Shown here piece after piece: positions 23,671-32,706 of a stretch of 64,000 bases of DNA. The DNA is from JAWVYT01 sp046483065. Lineage in GTDB: Bacteria; Gemmatimonadota; Gemmatimonadetes; Longimicrobiales; RSA9. The notes under the pieces were generated by a model. It ran no database searches and had not been told where the DNA came from. It saw only the letters and a program-made list of their open reading frames with translations. A program made the translations under genes and the position numbers. The stretch is from contig JAWODW010000089.1 of assembly GCA_046483065.1 (NCBI GenBank), forward strand, positions 105,160-169,159, in the 5' to 3' direction. Position 1 is the first letter of the stretch. Each line of letters begins with the position of its first letter.

Positions 23671-24855
23671 CTATAGGACGGCCATCGCTTTCCCGACCTG
23701 GGCGAATGCCTCCAGGACCTGGTCGACATGGTGGTCCTCGTGGGTCGCCATGAGCGAGATCCGCAGCCGGCACGAGTCCTCGGGGACGGCCGGCGGCGTG
23801 ACCGGGTTCGTGAAGACGCCGGCGTCGAAGATCTCCTTCCAGAAGACCAGCATCCGGTCGAGCTCGCCGATCACCACCGGGACCACCGGTGTCTCGCTAG
23901 TGCCTATGTCATAGCCCAGCGCCTTCAGCCCTTCCTGCATCCGGCGGGTATTGTGCCAGAGCTTCTCGACCCGTTCCGGCTCCGACCGGAGCACGTCCAG
24001 CGCCGCCTGCACCGTGGCCACGGCCGACGGTGGCATACTGGCGCTGAAAATCAGGGGTCGGGCGTGGTGCTTCAGGTAGTGGATCACGGGCTCCGGCCCC
24101 GCCACCACACCGCCGATGGAGGCCAGCGACTTGGAGAACGTGGTCACGATCAGGTCCACGTCGTCCACCAGCCCGTAGTGCTCGGCGGTGCCGGCGCCGC
24201 GGGCGCCCAGGACGCCGAAGGCGTGGGCGTCGTCCACCACCACCTTGGCGTTGTACTTCTTGCCGAGCTCCGTGAGGCTCGGGAGATCGGCGATATCACC
24301 CTCCATGGAGAAAATGCCATCGGTGATGATCATCTTCCCGGCATCCTCGGGCACCTTCTTCAGGAGCCGCTCCAGGTCCGCCATGTCGCTGTGGTGATAC
24401 TTGTGGGTCTCGCCGTGCGAGAGCCGGCAGCCGTCCACGATGCTGGCGTGGTTCAACCGGTCGCTGAAGATGTGCTCGTTGCGCCCCACCAGCGCCCCGA
24501 TCACGCCCAGGTTCGTCTGGAAGCCCGTGCTGAAGATCAGCGCGTCCTCCTTGCCCAGGAATTCCGCCAGGTCCTGTTCCAGCTGCTCGTGCAGGTCCAG
24601 CGTGCCGTTCAGGAACCGGCTGCCGGTACACCCGCTCCCGTATTGACGCAGGGCAGCGTCGGCCGCGGCCATGACCTTCGGGTGGTGGGTCAGGCCCAGG
24701 TAGTTGTTGGACCCGACCATGATCTTCCGGTGGCCCTCCACCACCACCTCGGTGTCATGGGAGTTCTCTATGGCCCGGAAATACGGGTAGTACCCGGACG
24801 CCTGGACCTCCCGGGCCTGCGTATAGTTACGGCACTTTTCGAATAGACTCATCAA
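23671..24855 (-). CDS. spt: Alpha-oxoamine synthase, probable serine palmitoyltransferase
   Basis: The 394-residue PLP enzyme condenses an amino acid with an acyl-CoA. Typical segments are NNYLGL near 50, GSGCTGSRFLNGT near 93, DGIFSMEGD near 178, DDAHAFGVLG near 210 and TFSKSLASIGG with PLP lysine K242. The family includes SPT, 2-amino-3-ketobutyrate CoA ligase, AONS and ALAS. SPT is preferred because the flanking genes resemble bCerS and CerR and no threonine-dehydrogenase or biotin gene is nearby. It would supply 3-ketosphinganine for sphingolipids. The ligase Kbl is the main alternative. Confidence 0.8.
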   Translation of the reverse strand: MMSLFEKCRNYTQAREVQASGYYPYFRAIENSHDTEVVVEGHRKIMVGSNNYLGLTHHPKVMAAADAALRQYGSGCTGSRFLNGTLDLHEQLEQDLAEFLGKEDALIFSTGFQTNLGVIGALVGRNEHIFSDRLNHASIVDGCRLSHGETHKYHHSDMADLERLLKKVPEDAGKMIITDGIFSMEGDIADLPSLTELGKKYNAKVVVDDAHAFGVLGARGAGTAEHYGLVDDVDLIVTTFSKSLASIGGVVAGPEPVIHYLKHHARPLIFSASMPPSAVATVQAALDVLRSEPERVEKLWHNTRRMQEGLKALGYDIGTSETPVVPVVIGELDRMLVFWKEIFDAGVFTNPVTPPAVPEDSCRLRISLMATHEDHHVDQVLEAFAQVGKAMAVL

Positions 24856-24881
24856 CCCCCCGATCTCATCACTTCAGCGAC

Positions 24882-25847
24882 TCACAGCCAGCCGTACGTT
24901 CGGTACCAGTCGGCGGTTTCCCGCAATCCGTCTGCCAGGACCACCTCCGCCTCGAAGCCCAGCTCCTGTCGAGCCGTCTCTGTCTCGCATAGCCATTCCG
25001 CCATCAGTTCCTTCGCCTTGTCCCGGTCGAATATGACCGGCCGGCGCGTCAGCCGGGCCACGCCTTCCGACACCGCTGCCGCAGTCTTCACCACCGCGAC
25101 GGGCACGCGAATCCGGCGCCCGCGTCGGCCCATCGTTTCGGCCATCAGCCCCAGGATCTCGTCCCAGGCGTAGGCTCGGGGCTCCGCCACATGGTAGACG
25201 CCCGTGGCGCCCCGGACGTTCGCCGCCGCCACCATGGCCGCGGCCAGGTCCCCGGCGTGGACCAGCTGAACCCTCCGGTCCGGCGGCCCCACAACCGGGA
25301 GGATGCCGGAGCGGGCGAGCCGGAAGAAGGGCAGCAGGTCCCGATCCCGGGGGCCGTAAACCGCCGGGGCGCGGATCACCGCGCCGCCCGCCGCCCGCTC
25401 GAGCACGGCTCGCTCCCCTGCCCGCTTGCTCCGGCCGTACGCGGTGAGCGGTCGGGGCTCGTCCCCCGGTCGGACCGGCCGGCCCTCCGCGGGTCCGACC
25501 GCCGCCAGAGAGCTGAGATAAACCAGTCGCTGGTCGCCGCCCTCCGCTTTGAGAGCAGCGACGAGATTCTCCGTCCCTTTCGCGTTGATCCTGTGAAACG
25601 TGTCCGCGTCGAGCGCTCGCGTCGCGGCGGCCATGTGGAGCACCGTGCGGGTGCCCGCGACCGCCTTCCGGAGCGAGGCCTCGTCGCCCAGACTGCCCAT
25701 CACCGTCTCGAACCCGTGCCTGTCCAGGAACGAGGTATCGCTGGTCTCGCGTACGAGGACCCGCGCTCGGGCGCCCTGTGCCGCCAGCGCTTCGACGAGG
25801 TGCGACCCGACGAACCCGGTCGCGCCGGTGATGAGAATATCCGTCAC
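24882..25847 (-). CDS. NAD-dependent epimerase/reductase, probable CerR-like ceramide reductase
   Basis: The 321-residue protein is an extended SDR: ILITGATGFVGSHLVEAL at the start, YLSSLAAVG near 128 and the catalytic YGRSK near 153, then APAVYGPRD. Such proteins include 3-beta-HSD, dihydroflavonol reductases and the CerR reductase of bacterial ceramide synthesis. Upstream of an SPT-like gene with 26 bp spacing it probably reduces the 3-keto group of the sphingoid base or ceramide. Start GTG 25847 was chosen because the Rossmann fold begins four residues later. It is the first gene of the minus-strand operon and is divergent from phhB. Confidence 0.78.
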   Translation of the reverse strand: MTDILITGATGFVGSHLVEALAAQGARARVLVRETSDTSFLDRHGFETVMGSLGDEASLRKAVAGTRTVLHMAAATRALDADTFHRINAKGTENLVAALKAEGGDQRLVYLSSLAAVGPAEGRPVRPGDEPRPLTAYGRSKRAGERAVLERAAGGAVIRAPAVYGPRDRDLLPFFRLARSGILPVVGPPDRRVQLVHAGDLAAAMVAAANVRGATGVYHVAEPRAYAWDEILGLMAETMGRRGRRIRVPVAVVKTAAAVSEGVARLTRRPVIFDRDKAKELMAEWLCETETARQELGFEAEVVLADGLRETADWYRTYGWL

Positions 25848-25984
25848 AACGTGCCGTTGAAGGTGGGCGCCCGATCCCAAAAAGGCAATGACGGGAGTGG
25901 CTCCCCGATGGGACGGGACTTGCACGCGCTGGGGGCTGCGACCAGCTTTCCCGACCCCGAACTCGCGCACCGAAGGAGGACCCC

Positions 25985-26263
25985 GTGGCGCTTCTCGATG
26001 AGCAGCAGATCCGCGCTGGACTCGACCACCTGCACGGCTGGACCCGTGAGGGCGACGTGATCCGCAAGACGTTCACGCTGGACTCCTTCCCGGAGGCCAT
26101 TGAATTCGTGAACCGGATCGCCGAGCGGGCCGAGGCGGCGGACCATCATCCGGATATCGACATCCGGTACGACCGTGTGGCGTGCGCCCTGTCCACCCAT
26201 AGTGAGGGAGGGCTCACGGTAAAGGACTTCGACATGGCGGCGGAGATCGACGAGCTCCGCTGA
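25985..26263 (+). CDS. phhB: 4a-hydroxytetrahydrobiopterin dehydratase (PCD)
   Basis: The 92-residue protein has the complete PCD family signature: EAIEFVNRIAERAEAADHHPD near 37-57, with the catalytic histidine pair, then DIDIRYDRV and a late THSEGGLTVKD. It recycles pterin cofactor after aromatic hydroxylases. aggagg lies 5 bases before the GTG start. No phenylalanine hydroxylase is in this window, so the role may be molybdopterin- or folate-linked. Confidence 0.93.
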   Translation: MALLDEQQIRAGLDHLHGWTREGDVIRKTFTLDSFPEAIEFVNRIAERAEAADHHPDIDIRYDRVACALSTHSEGGLTVKDFDMAAEIDELR

Positions 26264-26270
26264 GGGCCCG

Positions 26271-27590
26271 TCACGACGCCACGTCCGCCAACAGCGTTGC
26301 CACCACGTCCACGGTGTGATCGAGCTGCGCCTCCGTGATGGTGAGCGGGGGCGTGAACGCCAGCGCCGCACCCTCGGGGAGGAGGATCACGCCTTCGCGA
26401 AGCGCCGCCGCGGCGAGCCGGGCGGCCGTGCCCTCGGGACCGGTCACCGACAGCGCCCGCATCAGCCCCAGGCCCCGGGCCGACCGCGCCGCCGGGTACC
26501 GGGCCACCAGCGTATCCAGCGCTTCGCCCAGCCGACGGCCGAGCCGGTCCGCGCGCTCCACCAGCCCCCGGCCCTCGATTTCGTCGAGGTGGGTCAGTGC
26601 CGCCGCACACGAGACCGGGTTCCCGAGGAACGTGCTCGTGTGGATCGCCTCGCCGGCCGATGGCGGCCACGCGTCCATGGCCGCGGGCGAGCCCACCACG
26701 GCGCTCAGCGGGAGCCCACCGGCCAGCGACTTCCCCAGCACAAGCAGGTCGGGCACCACGTCCCAGTGCTGGCAGGCGAACCATCGCCCCGTACGGCCCA
26801 GCCCCGTGTAGACCTCGTCGGCGATCAGGAGCACGTCCTCGGCGTCGCACAGCTGTCGGAGCCCCGGGAGGAACGCCGGCGGCGGCACCACGATTCCGCC
26901 CCGTCCCTGCACCGGCTCCACGATCACGGCGCCCACCGGGTGTGGCCCCGACCGAGCGACCTCGATGGCGCCGCCCACGGCGTCCAGCGAGGCGTCGGTG
27001 CCGTCGGTCCCTGCCCCGGGGAACGGCGCGAACCGGACGCCGTCGAAGAGCTGGTCGGCGAAGGGCGCCCGGAACCGCTCGCCGGACGTGACGCTGAGAG
27101 CTCCGTAGCCGAGCCCGTGGTAACCGCCGTGGAACGCCACGATGCCGGGCCGGCCCGTGGCCATGACGGCCGTCTTGAGCGCCGATTCCACGGCGTCGCT
27201 ACCGTTGGCCGAGAGGATCGAGACCGAGAGGTCGCCGGGGGCCAGAGCCGCGAGCCGCTCCAGCAGCGTGACCTTCACGTCCGCGGGGTGCACGTCGCCC
27301 ATGGCGTGGGGCAGGCGACGGAACTGGTCGGCGACCGCCCCGGCCACCGCCGGGTTCCCGTGGCCCGCAGCGCTCACCCCGAAGCCGGCGGTAAGGTCGA
27401 TGTAGACGTTCCCGTCGGCGTCCTGCACGTTCGCGCCGGCGGCCTCCGCCCAGAAGATCGGCCCGGCGCCGCCCAGCGCGGTGATGTTCCGGCTCTCCAC
27501 CGCGCCGAGCCGCTCCGCCAGCTCCCGGGATCGAGGGCCGGGGATCGGGGTGTGGAGCCGGGGGAGCTCCTCGCCCGGCGCGTTCATCAT
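26271..27590 (-). CDS. Class III aminotransferase
   Basis: The 439-residue PLP enzyme has the class III order: GSDAVESALKTAVMATGR near 130, FHGGYHGLGYG near 155, LLIADEVYTGLGRTG near 250 with the PLP aspartate, and LVLGKSLAGGLPLSAV with the Schiff-base lysine near 283. GABA, ornithine and diaminopelargonate aminotransferases share this pattern, and nothing here decides between them; the 4-aminobutyrate/acetylornithine type is closest. It lies 4 bp upstream of nothing conserved and stands convergent to phhB with 7 bp between stops. Confidence 0.85.
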   Translation of the reverse strand: MMNAPGEELPRLHTPIPGPRSRELAERLGAVESRNITALGGAGPIFWAEAAGANVQDADGNVYIDLTAGFGVSAAGHGNPAVAGAVADQFRRLPHAMGDVHPADVKVTLLERLAALAPGDLSVSILSANGSDAVESALKTAVMATGRPGIVAFHGGYHGLGYGALSVTSGERFRAPFADQLFDGVRFAPFPGAGTDGTDASLDAVGGAIEVARSGPHPVGAVIVEPVQGRGGIVVPPPAFLPGLRQLCDAEDVLLIADEVYTGLGRTGRWFACQHWDVVPDLLVLGKSLAGGLPLSAVVGSPAAMDAWPPSAGEAIHTSTFLGNPVSCAAALTHLDEIEGRGLVERADRLGRRLGEALDTLVARYPAARSARGLGLMRALSVTGPEGTAARLAAAALREGVILLPEGAALAFTPPLTITEAQLDHTVDVVATLLADVAS

Positions 27591-27594
27591 CCGG

Positions 27595-28005
27595 TCAGTA
27601 GCGCTCGGCCAGGTAGGTGATCACGGCGCCCAGGATCAGCCCGGCGATGAACGTGGCGCCCAGGACCGGGCCGCTACCGGCCTTGGGCAGCCGGCGCGCC
27701 GTGGCCGGCTCCGTCGGCCCCCCGGCCGTGGTCTCACCCTCGGCGGCGGCCTCGGCGGCGGCCTCGTCGAGCTCGGTCGCGAACTGGCACGCCGGGCATT
27801 CGGCCTCCTGGTTCTCCAGCGCCGTCCTGTTGCGGAAGCCCAGGGGCGCCCCACATTCCGGGCAGCGGTGTCCGGCGGGTCGGGGCTCGATCCCGTCGTA
27901 GAGGGCCCGACGAGAGATGTCGAGCTGATCGGCGATTTCGGACACTGACGCATCCGTCTCCCAGTAGAGGCGGTTGAGCTCAGCGGCCGTGTTTGAGTCC
28001 GCCAT
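27595..28005 (-). CDS. Putative HTH/zinc-ribbon protein with a C-terminal membrane anchor
   Basis: The 136-residue protein has three parts: an N-terminal helix-turn-helix-like region (ASVSEIADQLDISRRALYD, 20-38), a zinc ribbon with CPECGAPLG near 48 and CPACQ near 70, an Ala/Glu/Gly linker and one C-terminal membrane helix (VLGATFIAGLILGAVITYL). A DNA-binding-like domain tethered to the membrane is unusual. No family name is recognised. It ends 4 bp before the aminotransferase start and is probably cotranscribed with it. Confidence 0.65.
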   Translation of the reverse strand: MADSNTAAELNRLYWETDASVSEIADQLDISRRALYDGIEPRPAGHRCPECGAPLGFRNRTALENQEAECPACQFATELDEAAAEAAAEGETTAGGPTEPATARRLPKAGSGPVLGATFIAGLILGAVITYLAERY

Positions 28006-28188
28006 GGTTGGCTCCCGTACGGTGGATGGGTGCAGCGGTCAAGATAGAAACGTCGCAAGGCGTGGACCAGAGGCCGGGCGTGGCGGGTCGGGGCGCCGAC
28101 CGGGAAACCCTCTGTCTCCCACGCGCGTAGGGCACAGAGCGAGACGAGTTCGACGAGGTCAGAGAGAAGGTAGGCAGCCATTTCATCC

Positions 28189-30342
28189 ATGTACGGTGCA
28201 CTCCTGATCGCGGCGCTCCAGACGGTCAACGTCAACGTCGAGGTCAACGCCGGGCCATCGCCGGACACGCTCCGGCCCCAACCGGACTCCGCGGACTACG
28301 CCACGGCGTACGAGAGCGAGGCCGCCCGGGAGCTGGTCCGGCTCGCCCGGGGGCACCGGGGTGTGATCGATGCGTCCGTCTTCCACTACACGGCCACCTC
28401 CCACCAGCGGGTCTCCGTGGGGATCCGTGCGCTGCGGCGGGAGCGCATCCTCTACCGGCGGGAGACGGCCACCACGGTGGAATGGTGGCGGGACCGACCC
28501 AGCCGCGTCCGGGTCGAGGGCGCGCGGGAGGCCGTGCCGGTCGCCGTGCCCGGGTTGCACGTCCCCGAGGGGTTGGAGGAGTGGGCCCGGAGCTTCATGC
28601 CGAAGCCCGGCGACGATCGCCTCTTCGCCGCCACCACGGAGGGCGGCTTTTCCTGGCATCCGCTGGTGGAGGGCGGCGAGGCGCTGTACCGGTATGCCGT
28701 AGGGGACACCACAGTAATCCGGCTCCCGGACGGTGAGGAGGTCCGGCTGGTGGAGCTCCGGGCGATCCCGAGGGCGCGAGACGTCCGCGTGGTCACCGGG
28801 TCGTTCTGGATCGAGCTGGAGAACCACGCCATCGTCCAGGCGCTGTTCCGCCCCGCCCGGGAGTTCGACCTGGAGCGCGACCTGGCCCGATTCGATCCCG
28901 ATGACGCGGGCGACCTGGACGATGTCCCCGCCGTCTTCAAGCCGATCATCTTCGAGATCGATTACGTGACCGTGGACTACGGGCTCTGGGAGATGCGGTG
29001 GTGGATGCCCCGGCACATGGGGTTCCACGGGTCGCTGCGGATGGGGGCGGCCACTTTCCCCGTGTCTCTGGAGATCCGCTACTCCGACTACACCGTGGAG
29101 GCCGACCGGTACGGGCTGCCGGAGCTGCCGCCGGTGATCCGGGAGCTGGCCGGCGACAGCACGGTCCGGCCCCGGCCGTACGAGCATGGCGTGATCGTGG
29201 AGGTGGCCGACTCCGCCGAGCTGATGGATAGCCCGCTGCTCCTGGAATCCTTCTACTCCCCGGCCCAGGCACTGATCTCCGCGGGCGAGCTCCGGGACCT
29301 GACCGACCGCCTGGGCCTGCTCCCGCCGGCGCCGTGGGAGGCCGGCCGGCCCCGCTTCACGCCGCCGTGGGTCCCGGGCCGGGGGCTCCTGCGCTACAAC
29401 CGGGTGGAAGGACTCTCCGCCGGCGCACGTGTGGACTGGGACCTGGGCCGACTCCGCCTGGGCCTGACCGGCCGGCTCGGCGCCGCCGACCTGGAGCCCA
29501 ATGCCGAGCTGGGCGTGGTGATCCCGACGCTGCGCCGGAGCTGGCGGGTGGCCGGCTACCGCCGGCTCGCGGTGGCCGACCCGTCGCTGCGGCCGTTGGG
29601 CCTCGGGAACTCGCTGACGGGTCTCCTCTTCGGCCGCGATGACGGCAGCTACTTCCGGGCCGCCGGCGCCGAGGTCCGGGTGAGCCCCGCGGCCGGCACC
29701 GGCTACACCGCCCGGCTCTACGCCGAGCGACAGCGGGGCGCCACCGTCCACACCGACTTCAGCCTCCCGCACCTCTTCGACGCCACCCGGGTCTTCCGCC
29801 CCAACGTCGCCGCGGACCCGGCCGATCAGCTCGGCCTGGCGGTCACGGTGGGCGGGGAGCGAGGGCTGAACCCCGCGGGCTTCCGCTGGGGCGGCTGGCT
29901 GGACGTGACCGCCGAGACCGGCACGTACACCTTCGTCCGGCCGGGCCTCACGCTCCGGGCCTCCGGCCCCGTTCTCGGCCTGCTGGTCGGCATGGAGCTG
30001 GCCGGCGGGACCACCCTCGCCGACGGCGACGCCTCCACCCAGGCGGCCTGGCTCCTGGGCGGGACCGGCACGCTCCGGGGCTTCCACGGCGGCGCCCTGG
30101 CGGGGCCCGACTACGGGAGGGCCCGGGCGGAGCTCGCCAACGTCTTCCCCGCCGTCCGGCTGGCCCTCTTCGCCGACGCCGGCTGGGCCGGCACCGCCGA
30201 CGCGTTCGTGGAGGAAGACATCGCCCTCTCCGCGGGGATCGGCGCCAGCCTCCTGGATGGACTCCTCCGGGTGGACCTGGCCCGTCGGATCCAGCCCACG
30301 GTGGGAACCCGCCTCGAGCTCTATATCGACGCCCTCTTCTAG
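28189..30342 (+). CDS. Large outer-membrane protein with a C-terminal Omp85/D15-like barrel
   Basis: The 717-residue protein has an exported N-terminal half rich in beta structure (SYHV-type RGVIDASVFHYTATSHQ, FEIDYVTVDYGLWEMRWWMP) and from about residue 400 a barrel starting with LLRYNRVEGLSAGARVDW, which resembles DUF5686/Omp85-type proteins. The chain ends in LELYIDALF, a terminal Phe as in outer-membrane barrels. The signal segment is short (MYGALLIAALQTVNV). Barrel proteins of this kind are common in Bacteroidota and Gemmatimonadota; partner and substrate are unknown. Confidence 0.7.
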   Translation: MYGALLIAALQTVNVNVEVNAGPSPDTLRPQPDSADYATAYESEAARELVRLARGHRGVIDASVFHYTATSHQRVSVGIRALRRERILYRRETATTVEWWRDRPSRVRVEGAREAVPVAVPGLHVPEGLEEWARSFMPKPGDDRLFAATTEGGFSWHPLVEGGEALYRYAVGDTTVIRLPDGEEVRLVELRAIPRARDVRVVTGSFWIELENHAIVQALFRPAREFDLERDLARFDPDDAGDLDDVPAVFKPIIFEIDYVTVDYGLWEMRWWMPRHMGFHGSLRMGAATFPVSLEIRYSDYTVEADRYGLPELPPVIRELAGDSTVRPRPYEHGVIVEVADSAELMDSPLLLESFYSPAQALISAGELRDLTDRLGLLPPAPWEAGRPRFTPPWVPGRGLLRYNRVEGLSAGARVDWDLGRLRLGLTGRLGAADLEPNAELGVVIPTLRRSWRVAGYRRLAVADPSLRPLGLGNSLTGLLFGRDDGSYFRAAGAEVRVSPAAGTGYTARLYAERQRGATVHTDFSLPHLFDATRVFRPNVAADPADQLGLAVTVGGERGLNPAGFRWGGWLDVTAETGTYTFVRPGLTLRASGPVLGLLVGMELAGGTTLADGDASTQAAWLLGGTGTLRGFHGGALAGPDYGRARAELANVFPAVRLALFADAGWAGTADAFVEEDIALSAGIGASLLDGLLRVDLARRIQPTVGTRLELYIDALF

Positions 30343-30412
30343 CGGGTCGGCCGACGCACCGGTGCCGCCCCCCGGACTGGCGCGCCGGCCCTCGGGTCAC
30401 CACCTTCGCCCT

Positions 30413-31423
30413 GTGATCTATCCACCGGCACTGCGCCCCGGGGACCCGGTGGCGCTCATCGCGCCCGCGGGCCCCGTGGACGCGGCGACCATCGAGCGGG
30501 CCACCCGCCGCTGCCGGGAGTTGGGCCTCGAGCCCATCCCGGGGGCCGGCGTCCGGGCCCGAAAAGGGTACCTGGCCGGCTCAGACCGGGAGCGGGCCGA
30601 CGACCTCACCCACGCCATCGAGGGGGAGGCCGCGGGCATCTGGGCGCTCCGGGGCGGCTACGGTACGCTCCGCACCCTGGAGCACGTGGACCTGACACCG
30701 CTCCGGGAGCGGCCGAAGTCCTTTATCGGGTTCAGCGACAACACGGTGGTCCACCTGGCCCTTTTCCGGGAGGGGCTGGTCTCTTTCCACGGGCCCCACG
30801 CCGGCTACGAGTACTTCCCGCCGGCCACCGAGGCCGCGTTCCGGGCTGTGGTCATGAGCACGGGGCCGGCGGGCGCGCTGCCGGTCCCCGACTCGGCCCG
30901 ACCCCGGGCCGTGGCGGCGGGCGCCGCCGAGGGTCCGCTGGTGGGCGGCAACCTATCGCTCCTGGCCGCCACGTGCGGGACCCGGTACCAGCCCGATGCC
31001 CGCGGCGCCATCCTCTTCATCGAGGACGTGGCCGAGCCCCTCTACCGCATCGATCGGATGCTGACCCAGCTCCGGCTGGCAGGGCTGTTCGACGACGTGG
31101 CGGCGGTGGCCTTCGGCCAGTTCAGCCACATCGACGGTCTCGCCCGTCACGGCGTGCTGGACCCGGAAGCCGACGCCGGGGACGGGGACCCCGACGGCGG
31201 ACGGTCCGGGGTCGCTTCCTCGCTCCATTCCCTGTTCACCGAGCTCACGGAGCCGCTGGGCGTGCCCGTGGCATTCGGTTTGCCCTTCGGTCACGGGCGG
31301 GAGAACTGGACACTGCCGCTGGGCGTGCCCGCCCGCCTCGACGCCGGGGCGGGGACCCTGGAGCTCCTGGAGGGCGCCACTACGGCCACCCACGAGAAGG
31401 CCGACGAGGAGGCCGACGGATGA
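30413..31423 (+). CDS. LD-carboxypeptidase (peptidase family S66)
   Basis: The 336-residue protein has the S66 triad: serine in FIGFSDNTVVH near 104, glutamate in LFIEDVAEPLY near 204 and histidine in GLPFGHGRENW near 288. It also has the N-terminal LRPGDPVALIAPAGPVD. LD-carboxypeptidases remove the terminal D-alanine from murein tetrapeptides during peptidoglycan recycling (LdcA/MccF family). GTG 30413 is the best start by homology. The stop overlaps the cobalamin adenosyltransferase gene by 4 bp (ATGA). Confidence 0.9.
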   Translation: MIYPPALRPGDPVALIAPAGPVDAATIERATRRCRELGLEPIPGAGVRARKGYLAGSDRERADDLTHAIEGEAAGIWALRGGYGTLRTLEHVDLTPLRERPKSFIGFSDNTVVHLALFREGLVSFHGPHAGYEYFPPATEAAFRAVVMSTGPAGALPVPDSARPRAVAAGAAEGPLVGGNLSLLAATCGTRYQPDARGAILFIEDVAEPLYRIDRMLTQLRLAGLFDDVAAVAFGQFSHIDGLARHGVLDPEADAGDGDPDGGRSGVASSLHSLFTELTEPLGVPVAFGLPFGHGRENWTLPLGVPARLDAGAGTLELLEGATTATHEKADEEADG

Positions 31424-31965
31424 ACCGGATCTACACGCGCACGGGCGATGAGGGCGAGACGGCACTCTTCGGCGGCGGGCGCGTGCCCAAGTCCGACGTC
31501 CGGGTCGCGGCCTACGGGACGGTGGACGAGCTGAACGCCGTCATCGGCTGGGTCCTGACCCGGTTGGACGACGCCGAGGTGGCCGAGCGGCTGACCGCCA
31601 TCCAGCGCGACCTGTTCGCCCTCGGCGCGCACCTGGCCACCCCGCCCGACGCCCGATCCCGCGACCACCTCCCGGCGCTGCCCGAGGACCGGGTGGCCGA
31701 GTTCGAGGCGTGGATCGATGAGACCGACGACGAGCTGGAGCCGCTGAAGTCGTTCATCCTTCCCGGCGGCGTGGAGGCCGGTGCAGCGCTTCACCTGGCC
31801 CGGACCGTGTGCCGCCGGGCCGAGCGGGCGGTGGTCGAGCTGCCCGATGGCGCCGTGGACCCGGCGATCACCGTATACCTGAACCGCCTCTCCGATCTCC
31901 TCTTCGTCTGGGCCCGCCTGGTGAACCATCGGGCCGGCGCCCGGGAGACGCCCTGGCAGAAGTGA
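31420..31965 (+). CDS. Cob(I)alamin adenosyltransferase (PduO/MMAB type)
   Basis: The 181-residue protein is a PduO-type ATP:corrinoid adenosyltransferase: RIYTRTGDEGETALFGGGRV (ATP loop) at the start, DELNAVIGW near 42, FILPGGVEAGAALHLARTVCRRAER near 115-140 and LNRLSDLLFVWAR near 155. It makes adenosylcobalamin. It is coupled by 4-bp overlaps to the S66 peptidase upstream and a HD-like gene downstream, with no other cobalamin gene in view. Confidence 0.92.
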   Translation: MNRIYTRTGDEGETALFGGGRVPKSDVRVAAYGTVDELNAVIGWVLTRLDDAEVAERLTAIQRDLFALGAHLATPPDARSRDHLPALPEDRVAEFEAWIDETDDELEPLKSFILPGGVEAGAALHLARTVCRRAERAVVELPDGAVDPAITVYLNRLSDLLFVWARLVNHRAGARETPWQK

Positions 31966-32612
31966 CGGACCCCGACCGGGAGGCGAGCACGGACCCCGAC
32001 CCGGACGACCCGGACCGCATCGTGACCGGCGGCGTGGAGCCCGACCGGGCCGAGGCCATGGGCCGGCGACTGATGCGCACGGCGGGCCGTCTCGGCATGG
32101 ACGAGCCGGCCCGGGCGCTGGTCCTCGACGCCTTCAAGGTGGCCATGAAGCCCCGGCTGGCCCGGATCCAGGAGGACCACGACCCGGACTACCTGCACCC
32201 GGCGCGTACCGCGCTGATCCTCATGGATGATACCGGCGAGGCCGACACCGTCACCCTCGCCGCAGCGCTCTTCACCGAGACCCGGGACCCGACGTTCGCC
32301 GCCCGCCCCGATGCCATGGAGCGGGTCAGCCCCGACGCCGCCCGGCTCGCGGCGCAGATCCCGGTGCCGGACCACACCGACCGGCTGCTGGAAACGCTCC
32401 TGGCCCTGCCGGACCCGGGTATCCGGGTGGCCGCCGCCGAGCGCCTCGATCACGCGCGCCACCTCCACCTCCGGCCGGAAGGCGAATGGCCCGCCGGGCA
32501 CGCGGTGACCCGGGACGCCTACGTACCCGTGACTCGCCGCGTGGACGCCACGCTGGCCGCCCGGCTGGAGTGGTGGTGCGACATGTTCGAGCGCCGGTTC
32601 CTGGAGGCGTGA
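31962..32612 (+). CDS. Hypothetical protein with a degenerate RelA/HD-like helical domain
   Basis: The 216-residue product begins at GTG 31962, overlapping the previous stop. Its middle (HPARTALILMDDTGEADTVTLAAALFTETRDP) resembles the HD-hydrolase fold of RelA/SpoT, but the HD pair is replaced by TET, so hydrolase activity is doubtful. No other domain is seen. It belongs to the same operon as the adenosyltransferase. Confidence 0.6.
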   Translation: MTDPDREASTDPDPDDPDRIVTGGVEPDRAEAMGRRLMRTAGRLGMDEPARALVLDAFKVAMKPRLARIQEDHDPDYLHPARTALILMDDTGEADTVTLAAALFTETRDPTFAARPDAMERVSPDAARLAAQIPVPDHTDRLLETLLALPDPGIRVAAAERLDHARHLHLRPEGEWPAGHAVTRDAYVPVTRRVDATLAARLEWWCDMFERRFLEA

Positions 32613-32638
32613 CCGGGCTGGCACCATCGCCCGGGGGC

Positions 32639-32667
32639 TTGCACGAGTCCGGAACCTCTTACACTAT
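32639..32667 (+). promoter_or_regulatory. Candidate promoter of the ferredoxin gene
   Basis: TTGCAC at 32639-32644 and CACTAT at 32662-32667 are separated by 17 bases, in the gap before the ferredoxin gene, with ggagga at 32695 as ribosome site 7 bases before the ATG. The minus-10 match to TATAAT is only partial. Confidence 0.4.
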
Positions 32668-32706
32668 TCGGCCGCCCGCTAACGGACGAAGCCCGGAGGA
32701 AGCAGT

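Noticed and set aside
23671..25847. Threonine degradation pair (Kbl with an SDR-type threonine dehydrogenase)
   Set aside because: The SDR sequence has a GATGFVG loop and 3-beta-HSD-like pattern rather than the threonine dehydrogenase type, and a bCerS-like gene follows. Not fully excluded.
28006..28188. Short frame on the minus strand before the outer-membrane protein gene
   Set aside because: It lacks a ribosome site and has atypical composition; the region more likely holds divergent promoters.
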